This document shows, piece after piece, positions 16,690 through 25,246 of a DNA stretch of 64,000 nt (its first letter is position 1; each line of letters begins with the position of its first letter). The notes beneath the pieces are model-generated. The model ran no database searches, was not told the DNA's origin, and was given only the letters and a program-made list of their open reading frames with translations. The translations under genes were made by a program, and so were the position numbers. The stretch comes from Oscillospiraceae bacterium (GTDB lineage Bacteria; Bacillota; Clostridia; Oscillospirales; JAAYOS01): the NCBI GenBank assembly GCA_031264245.1, contig JAISEG010000002.1, forward strand, positions 62,001 through 126,000. The letters run 5' to 3'.

Positions 16690-17999
16690 TATATATCACT
16701 ATGAAAACTAACAGGGAAATTGCGGCTTACGCTCTCGGGGAGCTGAAAAAGGCGGGCGCGGATTCCGCGCAGTGCACGGTTTCACAGGGAAAGGGGGACG
16801 AGCTGAACGTCGACGGCGGTGAATTCAGCCTCATGCGCTCGCTGTTCACAAGCTCGATCAGCCTAAAAGCCATAAAGGGCGGGAAAAAAGGCGTCGCCGG
16901 CACGAACCGCATAGACAAGGAGGCGGTCGACGAGGCGGTAAGGTCCTGCATCCTCTCCGCTGAAGGCTCGGTTGAGGATCCCGCTGAATATATTTCGCCG
17001 GATCAGGGGATACACAGCTTCACCGCCGGAGCCGCCGCGGGGGACAACGGAAAGCTGTTTGACAGGATAGACGGGTACATGAAGGCGGTGAAGGCGGAGT
17101 ACCCGAAAATTGTGCTGGAGCAGCTCATCTCCTCCTACTCGGCTTCGGAGCGGCTGTATATGAACACCAACGGCACCGAGCTCACCTTCAAATTCGGGCT
17201 GTACGGCTTCGAGAGCATGTTTTCCGCGCACGAGGGGGAAAAAGCCTCCTCCTTCAACGGCTACGGCGTCAAAACCGACAACCTTGACTCCGATTTTATG
17301 GACATGGGCATGATGCGGCAGCTGCTCGGGGAAAGCGAGCGGCAGCTGGATACAAAGCCGGTGGACGGAAAGTTTGTGGGTACGCTGGTCATCACCCCCG
17401 CGTGTACCCTGGACCTTCTCGGCTCGCTGCTCAGAAACTGCGTCACCGACACGGTGCTCATCGACGGGACAAGCCCATGGAAGGACAAGCTCGGTCAGAA
17501 GGTCGCGGACAGCAAGCTCACTGTTTCCTCGAACCCGCTGGACCCGCGAATCTGCGACGGCGAGAGGGTGACCGCCGACGGCTACGTGAGCGAGGATTAC
17601 GACATCCTCCGCGACGGCGTGCTGACAAGCTTTTCGCTTTCACAGTACGGCGCGAAGAAGAGCGGCAACCTCAGGGCGAAGAACACAAGCTTCAGCATTG
17701 TCATCGCCGAGGGGGACAAGAGCGTCGATGAGATAATCGCCTCGGTGGACAAGGGAGTGCTGCTGGGCAGATTTTCAGGCGGAAGCCCGGAGACGAACGG
17801 CGACTTTTCCGGCGTCGCGAAAAACAGCTTTCTCATCGAAAACGGGAAGCTATGCGGCGCGCTGAGCGAGACGATGATAAGCGGGAATCTTCTCGATATG
17901 GTGAACAATGTGCAGGCTGTGTCCCGTGAGACGGTTTGCGACGGCGCCAGCGTGCTGCCGTGGATAGCGTTCGGCGGAATAACCGTTTCGGGCAAGTGA
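16686..17999 (+). CDS. tldE: TldE/PmbA subunit of TldD-TldE protease
   Basis: The second subunit of the TldD-TldE heterodimer. Members keep the fold but lack the HExxxH site, as here. Recognisable parts are the N-terminal AGADSAQCTVSQGKGDELNV and the C-terminal GGSPETNGDFSGVAKNSFLI. Length is 437 residues from the ATG at 16686; an ATG at 16701 (MKTNREIAAYALG) is equally possible. Neither has a clear ribosome site of its own, so initiation may depend on the tiny leader frame that overlaps the upstream ATG. Confidence 0.9.
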   Translation: MIYITMKTNREIAAYALGELKKAGADSAQCTVSQGKGDELNVDGGEFSLMRSLFTSSISLKAIKGGKKGVAGTNRIDKEAVDEAVRSCILSAEGSVEDPAEYISPDQGIHSFTAGAAAGDNGKLFDRIDGYMKAVKAEYPKIVLEQLISSYSASERLYMNTNGTELTFKFGLYGFESMFSAHEGEKASSFNGYGVKTDNLDSDFMDMGMMRQLLGESERQLDTKPVDGKFVGTLVITPACTLDLLGSLLRNCVTDTVLIDGTSPWKDKLGQKVADSKLTVSSNPLDPRICDGERVTADGYVSEDYDILRDGVLTSFSLSQYGAKKSGNLRAKNTSFSIVIAEGDKSVDEIIASVDKGVLLGRFSGGSPETNGDFSGVAKNSFLIENGKLCGALSETMISGNLLDMVNNVQAVSRETVCDGASVLPWIAFGGITVSGK

Positions 18000-18050
18000 T
18001 GCTAATTGCAGAAAAACTCGCAAATTTGCGTAAAAAATATAAATTTTCTA

Positions 18051-18079
18051 TTGCATTGCACCGTGAAATGTGGTATGAT
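18051..18079 (+). promoter_or_regulatory. Promoter of rplS
   Basis: -35 TTGCAT (18051-18056), 17-bp spacer, -10 TATGAT (18074-18079), giving an rplS leader of about 140 nt. Confidence 0.6.
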
Positions 18080-18085
18080 TCCAAA

Positions 18086-18225
18086 GTTGCCGGGTTTACG
18101 CCCGGGAAAATTTGTAAATGGCAGTCCTCTGCCGCCCTGAACGTCTATGCGGCACGAATGCTATAAAAATAACGTCCGCGGGTAAAATATCACCCGGGTG
18201 GTTATTTGGAAGGGAGGATAATATT
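18086..18225 (+). promoter_or_regulatory. rplS 5' leader, possible L19 autoregulatory RNA
   Basis: The roughly 140-nt leader contains hairpins CCGGG/CCCGG (near 18091-18108) and CGGGT/ACCCG (near 18180-18199), the latter just before the GGGAGG ribosome site. L19 leader RNAs are known in low-GC Gram-positives. I cannot match the consensus by eye, so this is only a candidate. Confidence 0.35.
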
Positions 18226-18567
18226 ATGGATCTCATAAAAACCCTGACAAGGGATTATATGAAAAGTGAACTTCCTAAATGCAGCATCGGCGATACCGTC
18301 CGGGTGCATGTCAGGATAAAGGAAGGCAATCGTGAGAGGATCCAGATCTTCGAGGGAATTGTTATCGCCAGAAAGCACGGCGGTATCCAGGAAAGCATCA
18401 CCGTCCGCCGTCTGAGCTACGGCATCGGCGTTGAGAAGGTATTCCCGCTTCACTCACCCAGCATCTCCGACATCACCGTCATCAGAAGAGGTAAGGTCAG
18501 AAGGGCGAAGCTCTACTACCTGCGCGGAAGAGTCGGAAAAAGGGCAAGGGTCAAGGAAGATATTTAG
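18226..18567 (+). CDS. rplS: 50S ribosomal protein L19
   Basis: A structural protein at the 30S-50S interface, 113 residues. The conserved block [20 protein letters not shown] and the terminal [18 protein letters not shown] leave no doubt. The start is the ATG at 18226, with GGGAGG upstream. Usually rplS follows trmD and rimM; here it is alone behind tldE with its own promoter and terminator, a common clostridial rearrangement. Confidence 0.98.
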   Translation: MDLIKTLTRDYMKSELPKCSIGDTVRVHVRIKEGNRERIQIFEGIVIARKHGGIQESITVRRLSYGIGVEKVFPLHSPSISDITVIRRGKVRRAKLYYLRGRVGKRARVKEDI

Positions 18568-18580
18568 TGCTGAAAATCAG

Positions 18581-18622
18581 CCGGGGGTCAGGATTATAGT
18601 AATCCTGACCCCCGGTCTTTTT
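18581..18622 (+). terminator. Terminator of rplS
   Basis: A perfect 15-bp stem (CCGGGGGTCAGGATT, five-base loop, complementary arm 18601-18615) followed by TCTTTTTT. Confidence 0.92.
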
Positions 18623-18656
18623 TGTGAATGGGTTAGCAGAGTAGTAATAACAGGTC

Positions 18657-19205
18657 TCATTCCATGTAGAATTCCGCCGCCACAACCCATATTATACGCC
18701 CGTACCGCCCGTACTCACTATTCCGGAATATCTCCTTGACAATGCGGTAATGCCCCGGTACCCAGTCAACGCCGCTTGGTTCAGCGCCCCTGGGCACCCA
18801 TCCGATGTCACCGGGCACCCAGTGCTGAACAGTCCTTATCTCCTTGGGAGGCAGTTCAAACATGATGTCGTTGTGTCCCGTGGAGCCCATGTAGTACCAC
18901 TCGCCGTCCAGTTCAATCTCGAAGGTGTTGTCCCTGCCATAATAAAGATGGTCTTTAGTGTTGTTTTTAAATAGAAAAGTGAGATTGCGCCCCGACTCTG
19001 CGCTGACAACTCTGAACACCGGGAACAGCCGGGCGGGAGGATCCTCGCTGAGCCGCACATCAGAGAGGGGTTTGAATGCTTTGATCCGCTCCGCGTCCTC
19101 CGGCGCTGTTCTAACGGTGGCAAAAAACTGCCGGTAAACCGCGAAAGAGAGAACTGCCAGAAATATCGCTGATGCTGTCAGCAAAATTTTTCTGAGTCTG
19201 GTCAT
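18657..19205 (-). CDS. Membrane-anchored protein with bacterial Ig-like domain
   Basis: A 182-residue protein with an N-terminal membrane anchor (ILLTASAIFLAVLSFAVY) and an extracytoplasmic domain. The part NLTFLFKNNTKDHLYYGRDN followed by FEIELDGEWYYM matches the Big_14-type Ig-like domains of clostridial surface proteins. The ATG at 19205 has GGAGG upstream; the open frame begins earlier at 19298 but crosses a palindromic repeat. No lipobox cysteine is seen. It stands alone between rplS and ylmC. Its role is unknown. Confidence 0.65.
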   Translation of the reverse strand: MTRLRKILLTASAIFLAVLSFAVYRQFFATVRTAPEDAERIKAFKPLSDVRLSEDPPARLFPVFRVVSAESGRNLTFLFKNNTKDHLYYGRDNTFEIELDGEWYYMGSTGHNDIMFELPPKEIRTVQHWVPGDIGWVPRGAEPSGVDWVPGHYRIVKEIFRNSEYGRYGRIIWVVAAEFYME

Positions 19206-19244
19206 CACTAACCTCCTCCCGAAGAGAGCGGCTGTAACAAAGAC

Positions 19245-19271
19245 GGCGCGGTGAAGACACCGCGCCCTACA
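19245..19271. repeat. TGTAGGG-type palindromic repeat
   Basis: Perfect 9-bp stem GGCGCGGTG/CACCGCGCC flanked by CTACA (TGTAG on the minus strand). It belongs to the family also seen at 34866, 44071 and inside the arrays at 30069 and 59230. Confidence 0.55.
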
Positions 19272-19313
19272 TGATGTACTGTGTCGTTTTTTGCGCAATA
19301 TTCAGCCGTTTAC

Positions 19314-19586
19314 CTAATATTTATCCCGCCAGTTTTTCACCGGCGCGTGATGAAGCTCGAAGTCCACAAGTATGATATCGTCGCCTATTTTGCATATCGA
19401 GTCCCACGGTATCACATAGTCCTCCCCCAGGGGGAATATCCCGAATTTGCAGGGTCCCGGCACAATAAGGGCGATGACTCTCCCGCTCACCACATCCACT
19501 TCCACATCGTTTACAAAGCCCAGCCTGCACCCGCTGTGTATGTTTATGACTTCCTTTAGCCGCAGGTCAGCTATCCTGTTTCCCAT
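19314..19586 (-). CDS. ylmC: YlmC/YmxH family sporulation protein (PRC-barrel)
   Basis: A 90-residue PRC-barrel protein of the YlmC/YmxH family, common in spore-formers and under sporulation control in Bacillus. The pattern LRLKEVINIHSGCRLGFVND, then PGPCKFGIFPLGEDYVIPW and IGDDIILVD, is diagnostic. The ATG at 19586 has GGGG upstream; an in-frame TTG at 19607 is a weaker choice. Molecular function is not established. It is monocistronic here. Confidence 0.9.
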   Translation of the reverse strand: MGNRIADLRLKEVINIHSGCRLGFVNDVEVDVVSGRVIALIVPGPCKFGIFPLGEDYVIPWDSICKIGDDIILVDFELHHAPVKNWRDKY

Positions 19587-19634
19587 TGACGCCAAGTCCC
19601 CTTTCAAACGGTATGGCTTTTACAAGCGTTTAGT

Positions 19635-19665
19635 ATTATAGCAGGCAACCTTCTCCTGCTATAAT
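19635..19665. promoter_or_regulatory. Perfect 11-bp inverted repeat upstream of ylmC
   Basis: ATTATAGCAGG (19635-19645) and CCTGCTATAAT (19655-19665) form an exact inverted repeat with TATAAT at the outer end on each strand. It lies between ylmC and the 5'-nucleotidase gene and could be an operator or divergent promoter element. No fitting -35 is visible. Confidence 0.4.
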
Positions 19666-19699
19666 ATCTATATGCGTCCGTCTGAAAAAACATATGCGT

Positions 19700-21649
19700 T
19701 TATGATAATTTTATCCTATGGCGTTTTGTATAATTTCGCTTTTTGACCGCCCTCACAATTGCTGCAATTATCACGGCGGCAACGGCAAGCGCTATTACCG
19801 CCGCCGCCAGCAGCATAAAGAATATCCTGTTCGGGCTTTTCAAAATATCAGTAAGGCTTTTGCTGTCCGTCATCAGCTTCCTGCCCGCCGGAGTCTCGTA
19901 TGACCGGGGTATATCAGGCAAGCCGTTTGAGACGTCAAAGGACTCCAGATACCCCGCCAGCGCCGCCCATTCCTTCAGCTCCGTCCCGCCGTCATATATG
20001 ATGTGCGGGATGAAGTCGGTTATCTCGTTCCCTTCGCTGTCCTTGGGAGCAAGCTTCAACAGCCCGAAGGATTTGCTCTCCACCTCGCTGAGCATCTGGC
20101 AGGAATAAAGCCCGGACACCACCCGGTAGAGCCTGTCCTCCTCCAGCGGCACGCTTCCGTCCCCGGCCGCAAGCCTTACGTCGGTGACCCTGTTGAGAAA
20201 CAGCCTGTTCGGATTGTACTCGTAGATAAGCCCGTTCATATACAGCCGCGCCTGCGGCATGATGTCGGAGACGGAGACGTCGATTTCAGCCACTGTTTTC
20301 AGCTCCGCCCCGGTGAGGTACACGCTGACCAGCGGATAGCCCGCGAGCCCGTCCGCGCCGATACCAAGCGAGCTCACATCGAACACGTCGGCCGCGGATA
20401 TGTCGCCCGCCGTAAACGAGCTGCGCACCACCCCCGCCGGTACGACCGATACGTCAACGTTTACGTAGCTCTCCCCTTCCGCCTTTTTCACGGCGTAGGC
20501 ATACGAATCGGATATCAGGTTTCCCAGCGCGTCGTCGCCCTGCCTCCTCCCGAATTCGTCTATGGCGGCGAAGCTAAAGTCCGACCGCGCTATGGGCTTT
20601 AGGAAGTCATAGCCGAACCCGGCAAAATATTTTTCCTGCACCAAGCCCCGGAAGCTCTCTATCTCATCCAGTATCTCCCGATCCTTTTCCACCCCGGAGC
20701 TCACCGGAATCAGCTGATAGTTCTTCACACTCACCACAGAGCCGCTCTTTACAAGGGTGATGTATCCCACATCATAGCCGTAGCTTCCGCATGAGACTAT
20801 CAGCGTGTTCCCCTGCTTTATCGGCCTGTCAAGCCTTGTGTGGGTGTGTCCGCTGATTATCAGGTCGATGCCCGGCGCCTTTTTCGCAAGCTGTACGTCC
20901 TCGGATTTGCTTTCCTTTTCATTTGTTCCGCTGTGGGAAAGGCAGATTATCACATTCGCCCTGCCCTCCGACTTTATCTTGGCGACCACCGCCCTTGAGC
21001 GCTCTACCGGGTCGAGGAAATAAAGCCCGCTCTCCGGCGCGAAGCTGTCCGCCTCCCTGCCCATTATCCCAAAGACCGCGACCGTTATCCCGCCCTCGGT
21101 AAAGTAGGCGTAGTCGCGGTAGCCGTAGTTCTCGAGAGCCCGCTTCAGCTCCTCCGCGTCCCGCCTTTTAGCCTCGTCGGCAAGGGTCCGCTCCCAGTCG
21201 ATGTTGGATATCACAAGCTCGGGCAGGGCGTCGCCGCTCAGCACGGCGGAGTTCAGCATTTTCGTAAACCCGTCCGCCTTGTAGTCAAATTCGTGGTTTC
21301 CCAGCGTTGTGGCGTGATACCCCAGCTTGCCCAGCATACGTATCTCCGCCGCGTCTGAGGAATATATGGTCTGGAAGGGCGTACCCATGGAAAAATCTCC
21401 CCCGTCCAGAACAAAGGTGGCGGGATTGATCTGCCTCAGATCGTCTATTATCGTCTTTACCCCGGCAAGTCCGCCCTTTTCAACCACCTCTCCGCCCGCG
21501 CTCACCCGGTCCGGGTCAAAGTGCGAGTGTATGTCATGGGTAAAAACCACCGAGACGTCGGTAACGGGTTCGGCGGCGTCCGCCGGTACCGCCGCCAGTA
21601 TGATTACCGCCGCAAATATTAAAGCCAGCTTCTTTAAGCAATTATTCAT
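19700..21649 (-). CDS. 5'-nucleotidase/2',3'-cyclic phosphodiesterase-like surface enzyme
   Basis: A 649-residue secreted metallophosphoesterase. It has a signal peptide (residues 1-25) and metal-binding motifs VVFTHDIHSHFDPD (near 34), VLDGGDFSMG (near 81) and TLGNHEFDYKADG (near 115). SHSGTNEKESKSEDVQLAKK and IISGHTHTRLDRP complete the metallophosphatase domain. A 5'-nucleotidase C-terminal substrate domain follows, then a C-terminal membrane helix (residues about 609-633) with a basic tail. It probably hydrolyses nucleotides or UDP-sugars outside the cell. It sits alone just downstream of ackA, 17 nt away. Confidence 0.9.
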   Translation of the reverse strand: MNNCLKKLALIFAAVIILAAVPADAAEPVTDVSVVFTHDIHSHFDPDRVSAGGEVVEKGGLAGVKTIIDDLRQINPATFVLDGGDFSMGTPFQTIYSSDAAEIRMLGKLGYHATTLGNHEFDYKADGFTKMLNSAVLSGDALPELVISNIDWERTLADEAKRRDAEELKRALENYGYRDYAYFTEGGITVAVFGIMGREADSFAPESGLYFLDPVERSRAVVAKIKSEGRANVIICLSHSGTNEKESKSEDVQLAKKAPGIDLIISGHTHTRLDRPIKQGNTLIVSCGSYGYDVGYITLVKSGSVVSVKNYQLIPVSSGVEKDREILDEIESFRGLVQEKYFAGFGYDFLKPIARSDFSFAAIDEFGRRQGDDALGNLISDSYAYAVKKAEGESYVNVDVSVVPAGVVRSSFTAGDISAADVFDVSSLGIGADGLAGYPLVSVYLTGAELKTVAEIDVSVSDIMPQARLYMNGLIYEYNPNRLFLNRVTDVRLAAGDGSVPLEEDRLYRVVSGLYSCQMLSEVESKSFGLLKLAPKDSEGNEITDFIPHIIYDGGTELKEWAALAGYLESFDVSNGLPDIPRSYETPAGRKLMTDSKSLTDILKSPNRIFFMLLAAAVIALAVAAVIIAAIVRAVKKRNYTKRHRIKLS

Positions 21650-21666
21650 TATTTATTATTAATTAG

Positions 21667-22872
21667 TTAGCGCAGCGCGCTAACGATCTCCTCCGTGTCA
21701 GCCGCTATCACAAATTCCTCATCGGTGGGTATTATCAGGGTGCGCACCCGCGAGCCCGCCGCCGATATGTCGGCGAGACTGCCGTTTAAAGCGTTGTTTT
21801 TTTCATCATCCACCCCGATACCCATGAATTCAAGACCTTCATATACATTTTTACGGACTTCCCTGTTGTTTTCACCTATGCCCGCCGTAAACACCAGAAC
21901 GTCGATTCCGCACATGGCGGCGGCATACGCCCCCACATACTTCTTGATGGAGTAAGTAAAGCAGTCGAGAGCCGCCTGCGCTCTCCTGTTGCCCTCCGCC
22001 GCCGCCCGGTCGAGGTCGCGGAAATCCGAGGAAACGCCCGATACGCCCAGTACGCCGGACTTTTTGTTGAGGATGTCGATCGCGGTGGAAATATCGTCGA
22101 TCTTCTCATTTTTCATGATATATTCGATTATGGCGGGGTCGATGCTGCCCGAGCGGGTACCCATCGGAACCCCCTCCAGCGGAGTAAGCCCCATGGAGGT
22201 GTCCACACTTCTCCCCCCGTCTACCGCCGCGATGGAGGAGCCGTTGCCGAGATGGCAGGTGACAATCTTGAGGTCTGAAACCGGCCTTCCCAAAAATTCA
22301 GCCGCCTTGGCGGACACGTAGCGGTGCGAGGTGCCGTGGAAGCCGTATCTCCTGATTTGATACTTCTCATAATATTCATAAGGAATGGCGTACAAATACG
22401 CCTTTTCCGGCATTGTCTGATGGAACGCCGTGTCAAAGACCGCAACCTGCGGGATATCCCCCATCTCCTTCTCGCACGCCAGAATCCCGGTGAGGTTTGC
22501 CGGATTGTGAAGCGGTCCGAGCGGGATACAGCGCCTTATCGCGTCTATTACCGAATCGGTGACAAGCATTGAGCCGGAAAACTCCGAACCCGCGTGGAGC
22601 ACCCTGTGTCCCACCGCGTCGATTTCGCCCATGCTGGAGATGACGGAGCAGTCCCCGGCGGTCAGAAGCTGTGTGACCTCACGGATAGCGTCGGAGTGGG
22701 TTTTCATGCTTTTGTCGGCGGCGAACACTCTGCCGTCGCCGGTCGTGTGCTTGATTTTGCCGTCGATGCCTATGCGTTCGCAAACACCCTTCGCCAAAAC
22801 GTCGGCGTTTTCGGTGTTGAAGAGCTGGTACTTGAGAGATGAGCTTCCCGCGTTGATAACCAGAATTTTCAA
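21667..22872 (-). CDS. ackA: Acetate kinase
   Basis: Converts acetyl phosphate and ADP to acetate and ATP, the energy-yielding last step of acetate fermentation. The N-terminal VINAGSSSLKYQLFNTE, the central FDTAFHQTMP, KIVTCHLGNGSSIAA and the C-terminal VFTAGIGENNREVRK are all present, at the normal 401 residues. Initiation is at a TTG (22870-22872), preceded by GAAAGGAAG; no ATG fits the conserved N-terminus. There is no pta gene in the window. The divergent neighbour is tmcAL, a frequent companion of ackA in Firmicutes. Confidence 0.97.
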   Translation of the reverse strand: MKILVINAGSSSLKYQLFNTENADVLAKGVCERIGIDGKIKHTTGDGRVFAADKSMKTHSDAIREVTQLLTAGDCSVISSMGEIDAVGHRVLHAGSEFSGSMLVTDSVIDAIRRCIPLGPLHNPANLTGILACEKEMGDIPQVAVFDTAFHQTMPEKAYLYAIPYEYYEKYQIRRYGFHGTSHRYVSAKAAEFLGRPVSDLKIVTCHLGNGSSIAAVDGGRSVDTSMGLTPLEGVPMGTRSGSIDPAIIEYIMKNEKIDDISTAIDILNKKSGVLGVSGVSSDFRDLDRAAAEGNRRAQAALDCFTYSIKKYVGAYAAAMCGIDVLVFTAGIGENNREVRKNVYEGLEFMGIGVDDEKNNALNGSLADISAAGSRVRTLIIPTDEEFVIAADTEEIVSALR

Positions 22873-22933
22873 AAAATATACTTCCTTTCGGCCCCGGCCG
22901 TTTCTTGTTGAAATTATCGGCCGCTTGTCTTAT

Positions 22934-22971
22934 AATCATTGTATAGGCAAGGTATAATCTATACGATGATT
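22934..22971. promoter_or_regulatory. Inverted repeat in the ackA-tmcAL intergenic region
   Basis: AATCATTGTATAG (22934-22946) and CTATACGATGATT (22959-22971) pair at 12 of 13 positions around a 12-bp centre that holds a plus-strand TATAAT. It lies 60 bp upstream of ackA, a position suited to a regulator-binding site. Confidence 0.4.
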
Positions 22972-23056
22972 ATTTTTACGAACCCACATTTTACTATAAA
23001 AAAACATATTTCGCAACAATAAAATTACAGAAACAGAGAACAGCAGATAAAAAATA

Positions 23057-23137
23057 AACCGCTTGTCATTTCTCAGGCGACAGATGACAGGCGCGCGATA
23101 CATTATAGTTATCCCGGTCGCCTGAGAAATGGCGGTT
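23057..23137 (+). promoter_or_regulatory. 21-bp interrupted stem covering the tmcAL translation start region
   Basis: The left arm AACCGC plus CATTTCTCAGGCGAC (23057-23062 and 23067-23081, four unpaired bases between) pairs exactly with GTCGCCTGAGAAATGGCGGTT (23117-23137). The loop is 35 nt, and the stem ends four bases before the tmcAL ATG. It could hide the ribosome-binding region or mark an inverted duplication. Confidence 0.5.
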
Positions 23138-23141
23138 CATT

Positions 23142-24362
23142 ATGAATGTTATAGGCGTCATCGCGGAGTACAACCCCTTTCACATGGGGCACCTGTACCA
23201 CATAGCCCAGACAAAAAAGCTCGTCGGGGAGGACAGCCCGGTGATAGCCGTGATGAGCGGCAACTACGTGCAGCGGGGCGACTTCGCCGTGTTCAACAAG
23301 TGGACCCGCGCCGAAGCCGCCGTCAGAACCCTGGGCGGCGCGGACCTCGTCATCGAGCTGCAAGCCCCGCACTCCTGCGCCTCGGCGGAGCGGTTCGCCT
23401 CCATGGGGGTGAGGCTGCTGGACGCGTGCGGCGTTGTCACCCACCTCTCGTTCGGGAGCGAGGCGGGCAAAACCGACGACCTTCAAACGGTGGCAGCTTA
23501 CCTTGAAGGTGAAAAATTCAACAGCCGGATCGCGGAGGAGCTGAAGAGCGGCATCTCGTACGCGGCAGCCCGCCAGCAGCTGTGCAGCGCGGACCTGGGG
23601 CGGGTCGCGGAGACGCTTTCGACCCCGAACAACACCCTGGGCATAGAGTACCTGCGCGCCTGTATACGGCAGGGGTCTAAGCTCATCCCGGTCACGGTGG
23701 AGCGCCGCGGCGCCGAGCATGACAGCAATTTCGCGGTCGGCGACGTTGCCTCCGCCTCGAACATACGCAGAATGATATTCAGCGGTCAGGCATACAGCGC
23801 CATGAAGTACCTGCCCGAGCAGTCCATTGAAATAGCTATCCGCGATATCTCCCGCGGCACCGGACCGGTGAGCCTCGAACAAAACAGCGCGTCCATTCTG
23901 TCCTACCTCCGGCGGCTTACCCCGGAGGACTACGCAAAGCTTCCCGACGTGTCGGAGGGTCTGCATATGCGGCTGTATACCGAGGTGCGCAAGTCGCGAA
24001 CCGTCGCCGAGGCGGCCGCGAACGTTAAGACGAAGCGGTACGCCATGTCCCGAATCCGCAGGATACTTCTCGCGGCCTATCTCTCCATAACAAGCGAGGT
24101 ACAGGGGCTGGAGCCGCAGTACCTCAGGGTTCTCGCCCTGAATAACCGCGGACGGGAGCTGCTTCGCCAGATGAAAGGAAAAAGCCTCCTCCCCGTCGTC
24201 ACAAAGCCCACCGAAATAAATGGACTGAGCGGCGAGGCAAAGCGGCTTTTCGACATCGAGGCGCTATGTACCGACCTCTACACCGTCAGCTATCCCTCCC
24301 CCGAGCTTCGGGTTGCGGGCAGCGACTTCATATACTCCCCCAAGTTCCTTGAAAGCAGGTAA
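23142..24362 (+). CDS. tmcAL: tRNA(Met) cytidine acetate ligase (YlbM family)
   Basis: TmcAL makes N4-acetylcytidine at the wobble base of elongator tRNA-Met from acetate and ATP. The nucleotidyltransferase motif EYNPFHMGHLYHI (residues 9-21) and VMSGNYVQRGDFAVFNKW are diagnostic. Length is 406 residues. The gene is divergent from ackA, which produces acetate, a recurrent pairing. No good ribosome site precedes the ATG; instead the region immediately upstream can fold into a long stem. Confidence 0.93.
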   Translation: MNVIGVIAEYNPFHMGHLYHIAQTKKLVGEDSPVIAVMSGNYVQRGDFAVFNKWTRAEAAVRTLGGADLVIELQAPHSCASAERFASMGVRLLDACGVVTHLSFGSEAGKTDDLQTVAAYLEGEKFNSRIAEELKSGISYAAARQQLCSADLGRVAETLSTPNNTLGIEYLRACIRQGSKLIPVTVERRGAEHDSNFAVGDVASASNIRRMIFSGQAYSAMKYLPEQSIEIAIRDISRGTGPVSLEQNSASILSYLRRLTPEDYAKLPDVSEGLHMRLYTEVRKSRTVAEAAANVKTKRYAMSRIRRILLAAYLSITSEVQGLEPQYLRVLALNNRGRELLRQMKGKSLLPVVTKPTEINGLSGEAKRLFDIEALCTDLYTVSYPSPELRVAGSDFIYSPKFLESR

Positions 24363-24378
24363 AACGTCCCCCGCCCCC

Positions 24379-24441
24379 AAATTGTCAACTCTCAACTCTC
24401 AACTGTCCACTGTCCACTCTCAACTGTCAATTGTCCATTGT
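24379..24441. repeat. Heptanucleotide repeat array A
   Basis: Nine heptamers of the CMAYTST family in a row (CAACTCT, CAACTGT, CCACTGT, CAATTGT, CCATTGT and others), the first with one extra A. The stop codon of the minus-strand membrane-protein gene (24427-24429) lies inside it, so the last codons of that gene (TMDN and stop) are repeat sequence. Confidence 0.85.
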
Positions 24442-25221
24442 TTCCGGGTTCATGGAGGTCAGCACAAACCCCTTTTGAAACTTTGTGCGCCACCTGATGG
24501 AAAACATGCCGAGCACCGAGAATATCACCGCCCCGGCAAAGTTGACAAGCAAGTCCTTCATCGTGTCGATAAGCCCGATGTCCAGGTAACCGACCCACCT
24601 CTCCCCGTTTATCACCACAGATTCTACCGGTATCGTCACCGGAGTGTTTACCCCGTCAGGGTTCAGCATAACCGAGGTTATCTGCATAATTATCCTGTCC
24701 TTTTGCATATCCCTGGCAAAGAACCAGTCCATGCCGAACTCGAAGAATTCCCACAGCACTCCGATAGTCATTGAAAAGCAAATTGAAACGAGAGCGACAA
24801 ATATTGGCGAGAGCGAGATGGAAAATTTTTCGCTCCTGTTTAAAATATCGATCAGGGAAAACCCGATCGCCGCCATCAAAAAGCCGTTTATGGTGTGCAG
24901 TATTGTGTCCCAGTAGCTGAACTTTAAGTAATATTCACGTATTTCGCCCAAAATCTCCGCCGAAAATATGAATAGCAGGATAATAATTTCAAATGTGTCG
25001 GGAACGTCTATTTTGATCCTCTTCTCCACAAATGACGGGATCAAAAACAGAATAAGCGTAAGTATACACATAAACACGCTGTTGTAATCCCTGTTGTAGG
25101 CCTGCGCCACCATAACAAATATGACTGACACCCTGAGCACAAAATACACTCCGGCGAGTATCTTTTTCCCTCTTGGCATCTCCCTGAATTCCGAAACCGA
25201 CCTGCCCAAAGACCTTCGCAT
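24427..25221 (-). CDS. Polytopic membrane protein, YjdF-like
   Basis: A 264-residue protein with about six membrane segments (such as FEIIILLFIFSAEILG and GAVIFSVLGMFSI). The pattern WDTILHTINGFLMAAIGFSL and GVLWEFFEFGMDWFF resembles the YjdF/DUF2238 group of uncharacterised membrane proteins. The ATG has GGAGG upstream. The stop codon and the final TMDN residues are supplied by heptanucleotide array A. The MFS gene upstream is 25 nt away, suggesting co-transcription. Function unknown. Confidence 0.7.
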   Translation of the reverse strand: MRRSLGRSVSEFREMPRGKKILAGVYFVLRVSVIFVMVAQAYNRDYNSVFMCILTLILFLIPSFVEKRIKIDVPDTFEIIILLFIFSAEILGEIREYYLKFSYWDTILHTINGFLMAAIGFSLIDILNRSEKFSISLSPIFVALVSICFSMTIGVLWEFFEFGMDWFFARDMQKDRIIMQITSVMLNPDGVNTPVTIPVESVVINGERWVGYLDIGLIDTMKDLLVNFAGAVIFSVLGMFSIRWRTKFQKGFVLTSMNPETMDN

Positions 25222-25246
25222 TACACTTACCTCCCACTCTGTATAA

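Noticed and set aside
22925-22958. Plus-strand promoter for tmcAL from TTGTCT and TATAAT
   Set aside because: The spacer is 22 bp with imperfect boxes and no activator site; too weak to annotate.
24379-24441. CRISPR array
   Set aside because: Units are 7 bp with no spacers, and there are no cas genes in the window.
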